9,346 nucleotides of DNA, taken from an uncultured Porphyromonadaceae bacterium (lineage in GTDB: Bacteria; Bacteroidota; Bacteroidia; Bacteroidales; Muribaculaceae). A program made the position numbers and the translations under genes. Shown in pieces: positions 1 through 7,325 of this stretch; position 1 is the first letter of the stretch, and every line of letters starts with the position of its first letter. The notes below the pieces were generated by a model. The model saw only the letters and a list, made by a program, of their open reading frames with translations, did not search any database and was not told where the DNA came from. The stretch is taken from positions 1-9,346 of the forward strand of contig USKE01000067.1 of assembly GCA_900555165.1 (NCBI GenBank). The letters are read 5' to 3'.

Positions 1-987
1 TATTGCATCTATGTTGCAATCGGCCAGAAAGCATCCTCGGTGGCTGCCCTCGTGGAGACCCTCCGTCAGCATGGCGCCCTTGATTATACATGCGTTGTTG
101 CGGCTACCGCATCGGATTCCGCAGCGATGCGCTACTATTCGCCCTTCGCCGGCGTGGCAATCGGCGAGTTCATCCGCGATACGGGCCGTGACGCCCTCAT
201 CGTTTATGACGACCTCTCGAAACAGGCCGTCGCTTACCGTGAGATTTCGCTGATTCTCAAACGCCCCTCGGGCCGCGAGGCTTACCCCGGCGATATCTTC
301 TACCTGCACTCGCGTCTGCTCGAGCGCGCCGCCAAGATTATCGACAACCAGGAGGTGGCCGCCTCGATGAACGACCTCCCCGAGGTGCTCAAGCCTATGG
401 TGAAGGGTGGCGGCTCGCTGACCGCGCTCCCCATCATCGAGACCCAGGCCGGCGACGTTTCGGCTTACATCCCCACCAACGTGATTTCAATCACCGACGG
501 CCAGATTTATCTTGAAACCGGCCTGTTCAACCGCGGTATCCGTCCGGCAATCAACGTCGGCATCTCGGTATCGCGTGTCGGCGGTAACGCCCAGATCAAG
601 TCGATGAAGAAGGTGGCCGGTACGCTCAAAATTGACCAGGCACAGTTCCGCGAGCTTGAGTCGTTCACCAAGTTCGGCGGCGACATCGACCCCGTGACCG
701 CCCGCGTCATCGATCGCGGCCGCAAGAACGAGCGTCTGCTCATCCAGCCCCAGTACAAGCCCTGGGCCGTTGAAGACGAGGTTGCCGTTATCTTCTGCGG
801 CGTGAACGGCCTGCTGGCCGACGTGCCCGCCGAGAAGGTGGCCGATTTTGAGGACGGTCTGCTGCAGCTGCTCCATGCCCGTCACCAGGCCGACGTGCTC
901 GATGTGATCAAGGCCGGTCAGCTTACCGACGACTGCACCGCCAAACTGCGTGCCGCCGCCGGCGAGGTAGCAGCCCGTTTCGCCTGA
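1..987 (+). CDS. atpA: F1Fo ATP synthase subunit alpha, C-terminal part (5' truncated by window)
   Basis: Reading frame 1 is open from the first base, and its first residues ([12 protein letters not shown]) already match the alpha-subunit nucleotide-binding domain, so the gene starts upstream of the window; later in-frame ATGs are internal. The 328 residues seen correspond to about residue 200 onward of the usual 500-530. Visible hallmarks are the Walker B-like segment [16 protein letters not shown] (near 193-240), the [16 protein letters not shown] segment, [19 protein letters not shown], and the signature [11 protein letters not shown], whose arginine (codon 574-576) is the arginine finger that reaches into the beta catalytic site. 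The alpha-helical C-terminal domain follows. Alpha alternates with beta in the F1 hexamer on the cytoplasmic face and carries non-catalytic nucleotide sites. It is followed by atpG on the same strand after 111 bases. No frameshift or missing key residue is seen. Confidence 0.98.
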   Translation, partial: YCIYVAIGQKASSVAALVETLRQHGALDYTCVVAATASDSAAMRYYSPFAGVAIGEFIRDTGRDALIVYDDLSKQAVAYREISLILKRPSGREAYPGDIFYLHSRLLERAAKIIDNQEVAASMNDLPEVLKPMVKGGGSLTALPIIETQAGDVSAYIPTNVISITDGQIYLETGLFNRGIRPAINVGISVSRVGGNAQIKSMKKVAGTLKIDQAQFRELESFTKFGGDIDPVTARVIDRGRKNERLLIQPQYKPWAVEDEVAVIFCGVNGLLADVPAEKVADFEDGLLQLLHARHQADVLDVIKAGQLTDDCTAKLRAAAGEVAARFA

Positions 988-1007
988 TCCGAACACAGTA
1001 TAAAAGA

Positions 1008-1024
1008 GAGAGACCACATCTCTC
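1008..1024 (+). other. small stem-loop in atpA-atpG gap
   Basis: GAGAGA (1008-1013) can pair with TCTCTC (1019-1024) around a 5-base loop. It lies 20 bases after the atpA stop and just ahead of a stronger GC hairpin. The stem is short and simple in sequence, so it may be chance. No T-tract follows. Confidence 0.3.
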
Positions 1025-1041
1025 CATCATCACATAAACAA

Positions 1042-1065
1042 GGCCCCCGGCACTGCCGGGGCGCC
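1042..1065 (+). other. GC-rich stem-loop between atpA and atpG
   Basis: CCCCGGC (1045-1051) pairs perfectly with GCCGGGG (1055-1061) around a 3-base loop. GGC (1042-1044) can extend the stem with GCC (1063-1065) past a single bulged base, giving about ten pairs, nearly all G-C. No T-run follows, so it does not look like a full intrinsic terminator. Its position inside an operon, 33 bases before the atpG start, suggests (by inference) an mRNA processing or stability element, or partial attenuation that sets alpha:gamma stoichiometry (3:1 in F1). Confidence 0.55.
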
Positions 1066-1098
1066 CCACACCATTAACGTTTACCGTAAAGATTACCG

Positions 1099-1983
1099 AT
1101 GGCAACATTACGCGAATTGAAGGGACGCATCGGCTCGGTGGCCTCGTCAGAGAAGATTACCGGCGCCATGAAGATGATCTCCTCGGCCAAGATGCACAAG
1201 GCCGAGCTGGCTCTGAAACAGCTGCGCCCTTTCCGTGACCAGGTAGAAACCATAATGGCCAATCTGGCCGCCTCAGATGCCGCAATCGCGTCGCCTCTGA
1301 TGGAGGAACGCGCCGTGAGCCGTGCCGTGGTGGTGGTGTGGGGCTCTGACGACGGTCTCTGCGGCGCATACAACGTGAACGTGTTCAAGCAGCTGCTTGT
1401 CAAGCTCGACGAACTGCGCACGCGCCTTGGCGACGGTGTGGCCGTCACCATCATGCCCGTGGGCCGCAAGATCGGCAAGGCATGCCAGAAACTCAACCTG
1501 CCGGGCGTTACATGCGAGATTCCCGCCGGTGTCGACTCGAAGAGCGAGGGCGACACCGTGCGTGACTTCGTGTGGCGCCTGCGCGACATGTTCCTCAAGG
1601 GCGAGGCCGATCTGGTCGAGGCCGTGTACATGTCGTTCAAGAGCGTGAGCCGCCAGCGCCTTGAGGCTGTGACCCTGCTCCCCGTGGGCGCCGACACGCT
1701 TGCCGGCACCGCCGGCCATGCCACCGCCAAGCCGTACATCTTCGAGCCTTCGCCCGAGGCGATCTTCGAGAAGATTCTGCCCATGTACCTGCTGGCGCTC
1801 GGGCAGGATATCTTCACCGAGAACCGCGCCAGCGAGCAGGCCGCCCGCGTCATGGCAATGCAGTCGGCCAACGACAACGCCAAGAAACTGCGCGACCAGC
1901 TGAACCTCGAGTTCAACAAACTGCGCCAGGCGGCCATCACCACCGAACTGCTCGACATCCTCGGCGGCCAGGTGAAAGGATAA
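1099..1983 (+). CDS. atpG: F1Fo ATP synthase subunit gamma
   Basis: This 294-residue protein matches the gamma family in length (about 285-295) and at both ends. The start MATLRELKGRIGSV is the classic N-terminus and fixes the ATG at 1099. ITGAMKMISSAKM (residues 20-32) belongs to the N-terminal coiled-coil helix, and SDDGLCGAYN (83-92) matches the conserved central SDRGLCG-type motif. The C-terminal helix (about 245-290) ends with the family signature LEFNKLRQAAITTELLDILGG. Gamma is the rotating shaft: its two long helices form the coiled coil inside the alpha3beta3 ring and couple Fo proton flow to ATP synthesis. No Shine-Dalgarno sequence is visible, as is usual in Bacteroidota. In Bacteroidales atpG commonly ends the atp operon; here nuoI follows after 69 bases with no terminator-like hairpin, so read-through is plausible. 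Confidence 0.98.
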   Translation: MATLRELKGRIGSVASSEKITGAMKMISSAKMHKAELALKQLRPFRDQVETIMANLAASDAAIASPLMEERAVSRAVVVVWGSDDGLCGAYNVNVFKQLLVKLDELRTRLGDGVAVTIMPVGRKIGKACQKLNLPGVTCEIPAGVDSKSEGDTVRDFVWRLRDMFLKGEADLVEAVYMSFKSVSRQRLEAVTLLPVGADTLAGTAGHATAKPYIFEPSPEAIFEKILPMYLLALGQDIFTENRASEQAARVMAMQSANDNAKKLRDQLNLEFNKLRQAAITTELLDILGGQVKG

Positions 1984-2052
1984 CAGTGAAATAACAAGAT
2001 TAACAACCATACAGCTCTCTCAAACCGATCATCTTAAAACCTACACAGACCA

Positions 2053-2817
2053 ATGGGTAGCATAAAAGATTATTTTTCGTCCTTAGGCAAAGGTGTGGCC
2101 TCGCTCGTAAGGGGCATGGAGGTCACCGGAAAGGAATTCGTAACCCCTAAGATTACCGAAAGATATCCCGAAAACCGCGACGACATGCATATCTCGCAGC
2201 GGTTCCGCGCCGTCTTGAAATTCATCTATGACGACGAGGGCAACCACCGTTGCATCGCCTGTGGCACCTGCGAGCGCAACTGCCCCAACGGCACCATCAA
2301 CGTGATGACCAAAATGGTCGACACCTGGGACGGCAAGAAGAAAAAGAAACTCGACAAATATATCTATGACCTCGGGTCGTGCACCTTCTGCCAACTCTGC
2401 GTGCTCACATGTCCGACCGACGCCATCGAGTTCTCGAACGATTTCGAGCAGGCTGTCTTCACCCGTGAGAAACTGGTGAAACAGCTCAATTACCTGCCCG
2501 AGAAGCCCGAACCCCAGCCCACGCCCGAGGAAATCGAGCGTCTGAAAGCCGAGAAGGCCGCCAAAATCGAGGCTGCAAAGAAAGCCGCCGAGGCCAAGAA
2601 GGCAGCCGCCGCAGCCGCCGATGCAGCTCCCGCCGCTCAGGCAAAGGCTCCCGCCGCTCAGGCCGCCGCTCCCGCTGATGACAAAGCCGCCAAGGCGCTT
2701 GCCGCCGCTGCCGGCGACCCCGAGAAACAGGCCAAGATAAAGGCCGCTCTCGAAAAGGCCGCCAAACTCAAGGCCGAGCGCGAGGCCGCCAAAAAAGCCG
2801 CCGAGGGTGGCAACTGA
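2053..2817 (+). CDS. nuoI: NADH-quinone oxidoreductase subunit I with long Ala/Lys-rich C-terminal tail
   Basis: NuoI is the 2x[4Fe-4S] ferredoxin-like subunit at the junction of the peripheral and membrane arms of complex I. It carries clusters N6a and N6b toward the quinone site. Two CxxCxxCxxxCP motifs are intact: Cys67, 70, 73, 77 and Cys110, 113, 116, 120. A basic stretch (Lys95-99) lies between them. The core ends near KLVKQLN (residues 140-146). From about residue 150 to 254 there is a Cys-free tail that begins Pro-rich (PEKPEPQPTPEE) and becomes about 40% alanine with many Lys and Glu, probably helical with two short Ala/Pro linkers. E. coli NuoI is 180 residues; as I recall, Bacteroides NuoI also has a tail, but a shorter one. 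The start at 2053 gives a normal N-terminus. It is the first nuo gene here: nuoA, B, C/D and H, usually upstream, are not present. Confidence 0.95.
   Translation: MGSIKDYFSSLGKGVASLVRGMEVTGKEFVTPKITERYPENRDDMHISQRFRAVLKFIYDDEGNHRCIACGTCERNCPNGTINVMTKMVDTWDGKKKKKLDKYIYDLGSCTFCQLCVLTCPTDAIEFSNDFEQAVFTREKLVKQLNYLPEKPEPQPTPEEIERLKAEKAAKIEAAKKAAEAKKAAAAAADAAPAAQAKAPAAQAAAPADDKAAKALAAAAGDPEKQAKIKAALEKAAKLKAEREAAKKAAEGGN
2626..2663 (+). repeat. 21-base tandem repeat inside nuoI tail
   Basis: The 17-mer GCTCCCGCCGCTCAGGC occurs at 2626-2642 and again, identical, at 2647-2663. The period is 21 bases, which keeps frame and encodes the heptads APAAQAK and APAAQAA. A partial third copy (GCTCCCGCT) begins at 2668. 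The identity at DNA level points to recent slippage or duplication, so tail length probably varies between strains. Confidence 0.8.
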
Positions 2818-2858
2818 TCATATCACCTTTCACAGAATAATAAAACACTAATCATTAT

Positions 2859-3374
2859 ATGGAATCAGTAGGAAGTTTCATCGTCTATGGGATAATCACC
2901 GCCGTGATTATCGTATGCTCGGTGCTTGCTGTCACGACACGCAAGATTCTGCGTGCCGCAACCTACCTGCTGTTCACCCTGTTTGCCACGGCCGCATACT
3001 ATTTCCAGCTCGACTATGAGTTCCTGGGCGCCGTGCAGATCGCGGTGTACGCGGGCGGTATCGTGGTGCTGTTCGTCTTCTCAATTCTCCTGACGAGCCA
3101 TCCGGGCGACAACAGTGCCAGACTTGCCTCGAAAAAACGCCTTACCGGCCTGGTGGCCGCTTTGGCCATGCTCCTCGTCGGGGGCTACTCGCTGGTAAGC
3201 CGCACAGAATTTCTCACAGCCAGGGCCTCAGGCGAGAACCCGGAGATGTCGCTGATCGGCGAGACCCTCCTGGGCACCGGTCACGGCCAGTACATGCTCC
3301 CGTTCGAGGCCATCTCGGTGCTGTTGCTTGCATGTATAATCGGTGGCGTGGTAATCGCCCGCAAACATCATTAA
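2859..3374 (+). CDS. nuoJ: NADH-quinone oxidoreductase subunit J
   Basis: This 171-residue membrane protein has five predicted transmembrane segments (about residues 7-26, 33-49, 55-79, 95-113 and 148-167), the usual NuoJ topology. The segment AVQIAVYAGGIVVLFVFSIL (58-77) is the family's conserved TM3, the helix whose pi-bulge region around the Gly-Gly links quinone chemistry to the antiporter-like subunits. NuoJ (ND6 counterpart) sits between NuoH and NuoK in the membrane arm. The start follows a 41-base gap after nuoI, and nuoK begins 13 bases after its stop, consistent with co-transcription. The periplasmic/cytoplasmic loop between TM4 and TM5 (115-147) is hydrophilic and of ordinary length. 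Nothing looks broken. Confidence 0.95.
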   Translation: MESVGSFIVYGIITAVIIVCSVLAVTTRKILRAATYLLFTLFATAAYYFQLDYEFLGAVQIAVYAGGIVVLFVFSILLTSHPGDNSARLASKKRLTGLVAALAMLLVGGYSLVSRTEFLTARASGENPEMSLIGETLLGTGHGQYMLPFEAISVLLLACIIGGVVIARKHH

Positions 3375-3387
3375 AGAACAGGCAAAG

Positions 3388-3699
3388 ATGGATATCACGA
3401 TACTTTATTACCTTATTCCGAGCCTCTTCATGTTTTGTGCCGGCGTCTACGGTTTCATCACACGCCGCAACATGATCGCTATCCTCATCTCGCTCGAGCT
3501 GATGCTCAACGCCGTCGACATCAACTTCACGGTGTTCAACCGTTTCCTCTATCCCGGCGAGCTCGAGGGGATGTTCTTCACTCTGTTTGCCATCGGTCTG
3601 GCCGCCGCCGAGACCGCTCTGGCCATCGCCATCATCATCAACGTGTTCCGCGTGTCGGAGAATATTGATGTCGACGATGTAACCAAAATGAAAAATTAA
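3388..3699 (+). CDS. nuoK: NADH-quinone oxidoreductase subunit K
   Basis: At 103 residues with three transmembrane segments, this fits NuoK (ND4L counterpart, about 100 residues). The two membrane-embedded glutamates of the family are present: Glu37 in ISLELMLNAVDINF and Glu75 in IGLAAAETALAIAI, matching E. coli Glu36 and Glu72, which are needed for proton transfer along the membrane arm. The C-terminus is a short charged tail (SENIDVDDVTKMKN). It is tightly packed between nuoJ (13 bases) and nuoL (8 bases), which supports translational coupling within one transcript. Product assignment is secure from the motif context and gene order. Confidence 0.96.
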   Translation: MDITILYYLIPSLFMFCAGVYGFITRRNMIAILISLELMLNAVDINFTVFNRFLYPGELEGMFFTLFAIGLAAAETALAIAIIINVFRVSENIDVDDVTKMKN

Positions 3700-3707
3700 G
3701 CTCAGAT

Positions 3708-5735
3708 ATGTCACCTGTTATACCTCTTTTGATATTGGCCATACCTCTGGGTATGTTCCTGCTCCTGGGCTTGACCGGGCATAAGATGCAGCACCGCTGG
3801 GCCGGTATCGCCGGCACACTCGGCATGGGCGTGACAGCCGTGCTGGCTTATTATACGGCTTTCACATACTTCTTCTCGGGCGACGCCTCGTTTGTCGATG
3901 CCGACACCCACACACGCCTGCAGTACATCGTGTTCAATCATGACTGGCTGGCCTTCACCGACAAGCTCGTGATCCGCCTCGGATTCCTGCTCGACCCGAT
4001 TTCGGCCCTGCTCCTGGTGGTCATCACCACCATCTCGTTCATGGTGCACCTCTACAGCAACGGCTACATGCGTGACCACCACGGCGTGTGGGAGACAGGT
4101 TTCCAGCGTTTCTACGCTTTCCTGAGCCTCTTCTCGTTCTCGATGCTCGGTCTGGTCGTGGCCACCAACATCTTCCAGATGTATATCTTCTGGGAGCTTG
4201 TGGGCGCCTCGTCATACCTTCTCATCGGTTTCTACTATACCAAGCCCTCGGCGGTGGCCGCCTCGAAGAAGGCGTTCATCGTCACACGTTTCGCCGACCT
4301 CGGTTTCCTCATTGGTATCCTGGTGCTCAGTTTCTACACAGGCACATTCAACTTCACCGACCTCACCTCGGCTCCCGTGGCCGACAATGTTTACCAGATC
4401 AGCGAGACAACCGCAGAGGGTATCAAGAACATCTTCGCCACCTCGGCCGCTCCCGTGTTCATGGGCGGTTCGGTGCTCACCTGGGCCCTGGTGCTCATCT
4501 TCATGGGCGGTATGGGTAAGTCGGCGATGATGCCTCTGCACATCTGGCTCCCCGATGCCATGGAGGGCCCGACCCCTGTCTCGGCCCTGATCCACGCCGC
4601 CACCATGGTCGTGGCCGGTGTTTATCTGGTAGCCCGCCTGGTCCCGCTTTATCTGATGGGGACCGCCGCGCTCGACATCATCGTCGTCGTGGGTGCCCTC
4701 ACGGCATTCTATGCCGCCATGGTCGCCTGCACGCAGATCGACATCAAGCGCGTGCTCGCGTTCTCTACCATCTCGCAGATTGCCTTCATGATGGTTTCGC
4801 TCGGCGTGGCCCGTCCCGAATTCCATCACGGGCTGGGCTACATGGCCGGCATGTTCCACCTGTTCACGCACGCCATGTTCAAGGCTCTGCTCTTCCTCTG
4901 CGCCGGCGCCCTGATCCACGCCATCGGCTCGAACGACTACACAGCCATGCACGGTCTGCGCAAATACATGCCTGTGACCCACATCACCTTCCTGATCGGC
5001 TGTCTGGCAATCGCGGGCATCATCCCCTTCGCCGGTTTCTTCTCGAAAGACGAGATTCTCACCGCCACAATGGGCCACTCGATCTTCTGGTACATCTGGA
5101 TGTCGCTCGTGGCCGGTCTTACGGCGTTCTACATGTTCCGTCTCTACTACCTCATCTTCTGGTGGAAAGAGCACAAGATTCCCGAAGGGCACCACGCTCC
5201 GCATGACCAGCCCTGGACAATGACCCTCCCGCTGGTCATCCTGGCCGTTGTTTCGTGCGTGGCCGGTTTCGTGCCCATGGGCAACCTCGTGACCTGGAAC
5301 GGCCATGAGATGTTCGACCACGTGAACTTCTTCACCAACCTCGCCGCCCTCGACTGGTCTGTCGCCGGCATCAGCCTTGCTGTCGCCGTCGCCGCCATCA
5401 TCCTGGCCACGGTGATGTACAAGAAGGAGAACCCTCTGCCCGCGAAATTCAAAAACGCCCTGCCCACCCTCTGGGACTGGTGCCACCACCGTTTCTACTG
5501 GGACGAGCTCTACCAGTTCATCACCCACAGGATCATCTTCGGATGCGTCTCGCGTCCCATCGCCTGGTTTGACCGTCATATCGTCGACGGCACCATGGAC
5601 GGCATGGCCTGGGTCACCAACAAAGTTTCATACGCCATCCGCGGCCTTCAGTCAGGCAAGATACAGATGTATGTATGGTGGTACCTCATCGGCGCTCTCG
5701 TGCTGGGTATCATAACCTGCATCTGCGTGCTCTGA
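3708..5735 (+). CDS. nuoL: NADH-quinone oxidoreductase subunit L (distal proton pump)
   Basis: NuoL is the distal antiporter-like (Mrp-type) proton pump of complex I. At 675 residues it is somewhat longer than E. coli NuoL (613), with extra length in loops and the C-terminal part. Key residues are in place: Glu163 in FWELVGASSYLLIGF (E. coli Glu144), Lys271 in GGMGKSAMMPLHIWLPDA (E. coli Lys229), the following EGPTPVSALIHAATMV block with His296, Lys347 in DIKRVLAFSTISQ, and His388/Lys392 in FTHAMFKALLF. Conserved GIIPFAGFFSKDEI follows at 437-450. The C-terminal portion (about 560-675) should include the lateral helix that runs along NuoM and NuoN and its anchoring last TM helix (about 655-674). 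It starts 8 bases after nuoK; a 77-base gap with no recognisable element separates it from nuoM. Confidence 0.98.
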   Translation: MSPVIPLLILAIPLGMFLLLGLTGHKMQHRWAGIAGTLGMGVTAVLAYYTAFTYFFSGDASFVDADTHTRLQYIVFNHDWLAFTDKLVIRLGFLLDPISALLLVVITTISFMVHLYSNGYMRDHHGVWETGFQRFYAFLSLFSFSMLGLVVATNIFQMYIFWELVGASSYLLIGFYYTKPSAVAASKKAFIVTRFADLGFLIGILVLSFYTGTFNFTDLTSAPVADNVYQISETTAEGIKNIFATSAAPVFMGGSVLTWALVLIFMGGMGKSAMMPLHIWLPDAMEGPTPVSALIHAATMVVAGVYLVARLVPLYLMGTAALDIIVVVGALTAFYAAMVACTQIDIKRVLAFSTISQIAFMMVSLGVARPEFHHGLGYMAGMFHLFTHAMFKALLFLCAGALIHAIGSNDYTAMHGLRKYMPVTHITFLIGCLAIAGIIPFAGFFSKDEILTATMGHSIFWYIWMSLVAGLTAFYMFRLYYLIFWWKEHKIPEGHHAPHDQPWTMTLPLVILAVVSCVAGFVPMGNLVTWNGHEMFDHVNFFTNLAALDWSVAGISLAVAVAAIILATVMYKKENPLPAKFKNALPTLWDWCHHRFYWDELYQFITHRIIFGCVSRPIAWFDRHIVDGTMDGMAWVTNKVSYAIRGLQSGKIQMYVWWYLIGALVLGIITCICVL

Positions 5736-5812
5736 GACTCCGGTCATCATCCGTCACGCTGTCTTTAGCCTGAAATATCGAACACAGACAATCATAGTAA
5801 ATTCCGACAGAA

Positions 5813-7306
5813 ATGTTGTTTTCAAATATCCTGATTTATTTCGTGATCATTCCCCTGCTGATGCTGGGGGGATTCGCGCTGTGCCGCGGCGTCAAGGGTG
5901 TCAGGACGGTGGCCGTCATCGGCTCATCCGTGCTGATGGCTCTGAGCGTGTGGGTGCTCGTCGACTATATCGCGCTGCGACAGGCCGGCGAGACCGCTCC
6001 GATGCTCTTCACCGGTTCGTGGGAGTGGTTCGGCCCTCTGCACATCAATCTTGCCGTCGGTGTCGACGGCATCTCGATAGCAATGCTGCTGCTGTCGTCG
6101 ATCATCGTCTTCGCCGGCTCGTTCGCCTCGTGGAAGATTGACGACGCGCGCCATTTCTTCATGTGGCTCCTGCTGCTGTCGACCGGTGTCTACGGTTTCT
6201 TCATCTCGATCGACCTCTTCACCATGTTCATGTTCTACGAGGTGGCCCTCATCCCGATGTACCTGCTCATCGGCGTCTGGGGCACCGGCCGCAAGGAGTA
6301 TTCGGCCATGAAACTGACCCTGATGCTCATGGGGGGCTCGGCCTTCCTGATGCTCTCGCTCATCGGCATCTACTACCAGGCCGGCATCGAGTCGTGGAAC
6401 ATTGTCGAGATAGCCCAGAACGCGCATATCGACAAGGGGTGGCAGTATTTCCTCTTCCCCATGTGTTTCGTCGGTTTCGGCGTGCTCGGCGCCATGTTCC
6501 CCTTCCACACATGGTCGCCTGACGGTCATGCCTGCGCCCCCACGGCAGTGTCGATGCTCCACGCCGGCGTGCTCATGAAACTCGGCGGCTACGGCTGTTT
6601 CCGCGTGGCCATGTACCTCATGCCCGAGGCCGCCAACGACCTGGCATGGATTTTCCTTATCCTGACCGGTATCTCGGTTGTATACGGTGCCTTCTCGGCC
6701 TGTGTGCAGACCGACCTCAAATACATCAACGCCTACTCGTCGGTGTCGCACTGCGGCATGGTTCTCTTCGCCATCCTGATGATCAACACCACCGCCCTCA
6801 CCGGCGCAATCATGCAGATGCTCTCGCACGGTCTGATGACGGCCCTCTTCTTCGCCCTTATCGGTATGATTTACGGCCGCACACATACCCGTGATATCCG
6901 CCTGATGGGCGGTCTGATGAAGATTATGCCCTTCCTCGGCGTGGCCTATGTCATCGCCGGTATGGCGTCGCTCGGTCTGCCCGGCCTCTCCGGTTTCGTG
7001 GCCGAGATGACCATCTTCGTCGGCTCGTTCGAGCACACCGACATGTTCCACCGCGTATTCACCATCGTGGCCTGCTGCTCGATCGTGATTACCGCAGTCT
7101 ACATCCTGCGTGTCGTCGGTAAACTGCTCTTCGGCCCCGTGCAGGACGAGCATCACCTCAGCCTCACCGACGCTACCTGGTGGGAGCGCCTCTCGGCCAT
7201 CACGCTCATTGTCTGCGTGGCCGGCATCGGCTGTTTCCCCGAGTTCTTCGAATGGCTCATCCGCTTCACCTTTAACCCTGAAATTTTCCATGCCATCGGC
7301 ATGTAA
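5813..7306 (+). CDS. nuoM: NADH-quinone oxidoreductase subunit M (TM7 lysine replaced)
   Basis: NuoM is the middle antiporter-like proton pump. Its 497 residues are close to the usual 490-510. Family blocks are clear: Glu143 in FYEVALIPMYLLIG (E. coli Glu144), FPFHTWSPDGHACAPTAVSM (229-248), Lys256 in AGVLMKLGGYG (E. coli Lys265), TDLKYINAYSSVSHCG (300-315) and Glu398 in LSGFVAEMTIFVG (E. coli Glu407). The exception is TM7: E. coli has VKMPMVPLH, with the essential Lys234, where this protein reads VLGAMFPFH. By direct alignment Leu225 occupies the lysine position. The flanking Trp-x-Pro-Asp motif aligns without gaps, so this is not an alignment slip. The gene is intact. The ATG at 5813 gives a typical hydrophobic N-terminus, and nuoN starts 19 bases after the stop. 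Confidence 0.97.
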   Translation: MLFSNILIYFVIIPLLMLGGFALCRGVKGVRTVAVIGSSVLMALSVWVLVDYIALRQAGETAPMLFTGSWEWFGPLHINLAVGVDGISIAMLLLSSIIVFAGSFASWKIDDARHFFMWLLLLSTGVYGFFISIDLFTMFMFYEVALIPMYLLIGVWGTGRKEYSAMKLTLMLMGGSAFLMLSLIGIYYQAGIESWNIVEIAQNAHIDKGWQYFLFPMCFVGFGVLGAMFPFHTWSPDGHACAPTAVSMLHAGVLMKLGGYGCFRVAMYLMPEAANDLAWIFLILTGISVVYGAFSACVQTDLKYINAYSSVSHCGMVLFAILMINTTALTGAIMQMLSHGLMTALFFALIGMIYGRTHTRDIRLMGGLMKIMPFLGVAYVIAGMASLGLPGLSGFVAEMTIFVGSFEHTDMFHRVFTIVACCSIVITAVYILRVVGKLLFGPVQDEHHLSLTDATWWERLSAITLIVCVAGIGCFPEFFEWLIRFTFNPEIFHAIGM

Positions 7307-7325
7307 AGCATAGGCACCAATCATT

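Noticed and set aside
1074..2010. Two long minus-strand frames (310 and 245 residues) opposite atpG
   Set aside because: atpG is certain from its motifs. The antisense translations resemble no family I know and arise from codon bias.
2337..2351. A-rich run in nuoI encoding Lys95-99 as a frameshift site
   Set aside because: The frame continues normally through the second 4Fe-4S motif, and the run is a mix of AAG and AAA codons; no evidence of slippage.
4212..5579. 455-residue open frame on the minus strand opposite nuoL
   Set aside because: It is a shadow of the GC-biased nuoL codons. The translation is rich in His, Glu, Asp and Gly with no fold-like pattern, and nuoL on the + strand has all family motifs.
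5736..5812. 77-base nuoL-nuoM gap as a regulatory site or internal promoter
   Set aside because: I see only a weak TGTCT/AGACA inverted pair with a 21-base loop and no recognisable promoter, so nothing can be supported.
5924..7324. 466-residue open frame on the minus strand opposite nuoM
   Set aside because: Same kind of shadow: low-information His/Glu/Gly-rich translation and complete overlap with an unambiguous nuoM.
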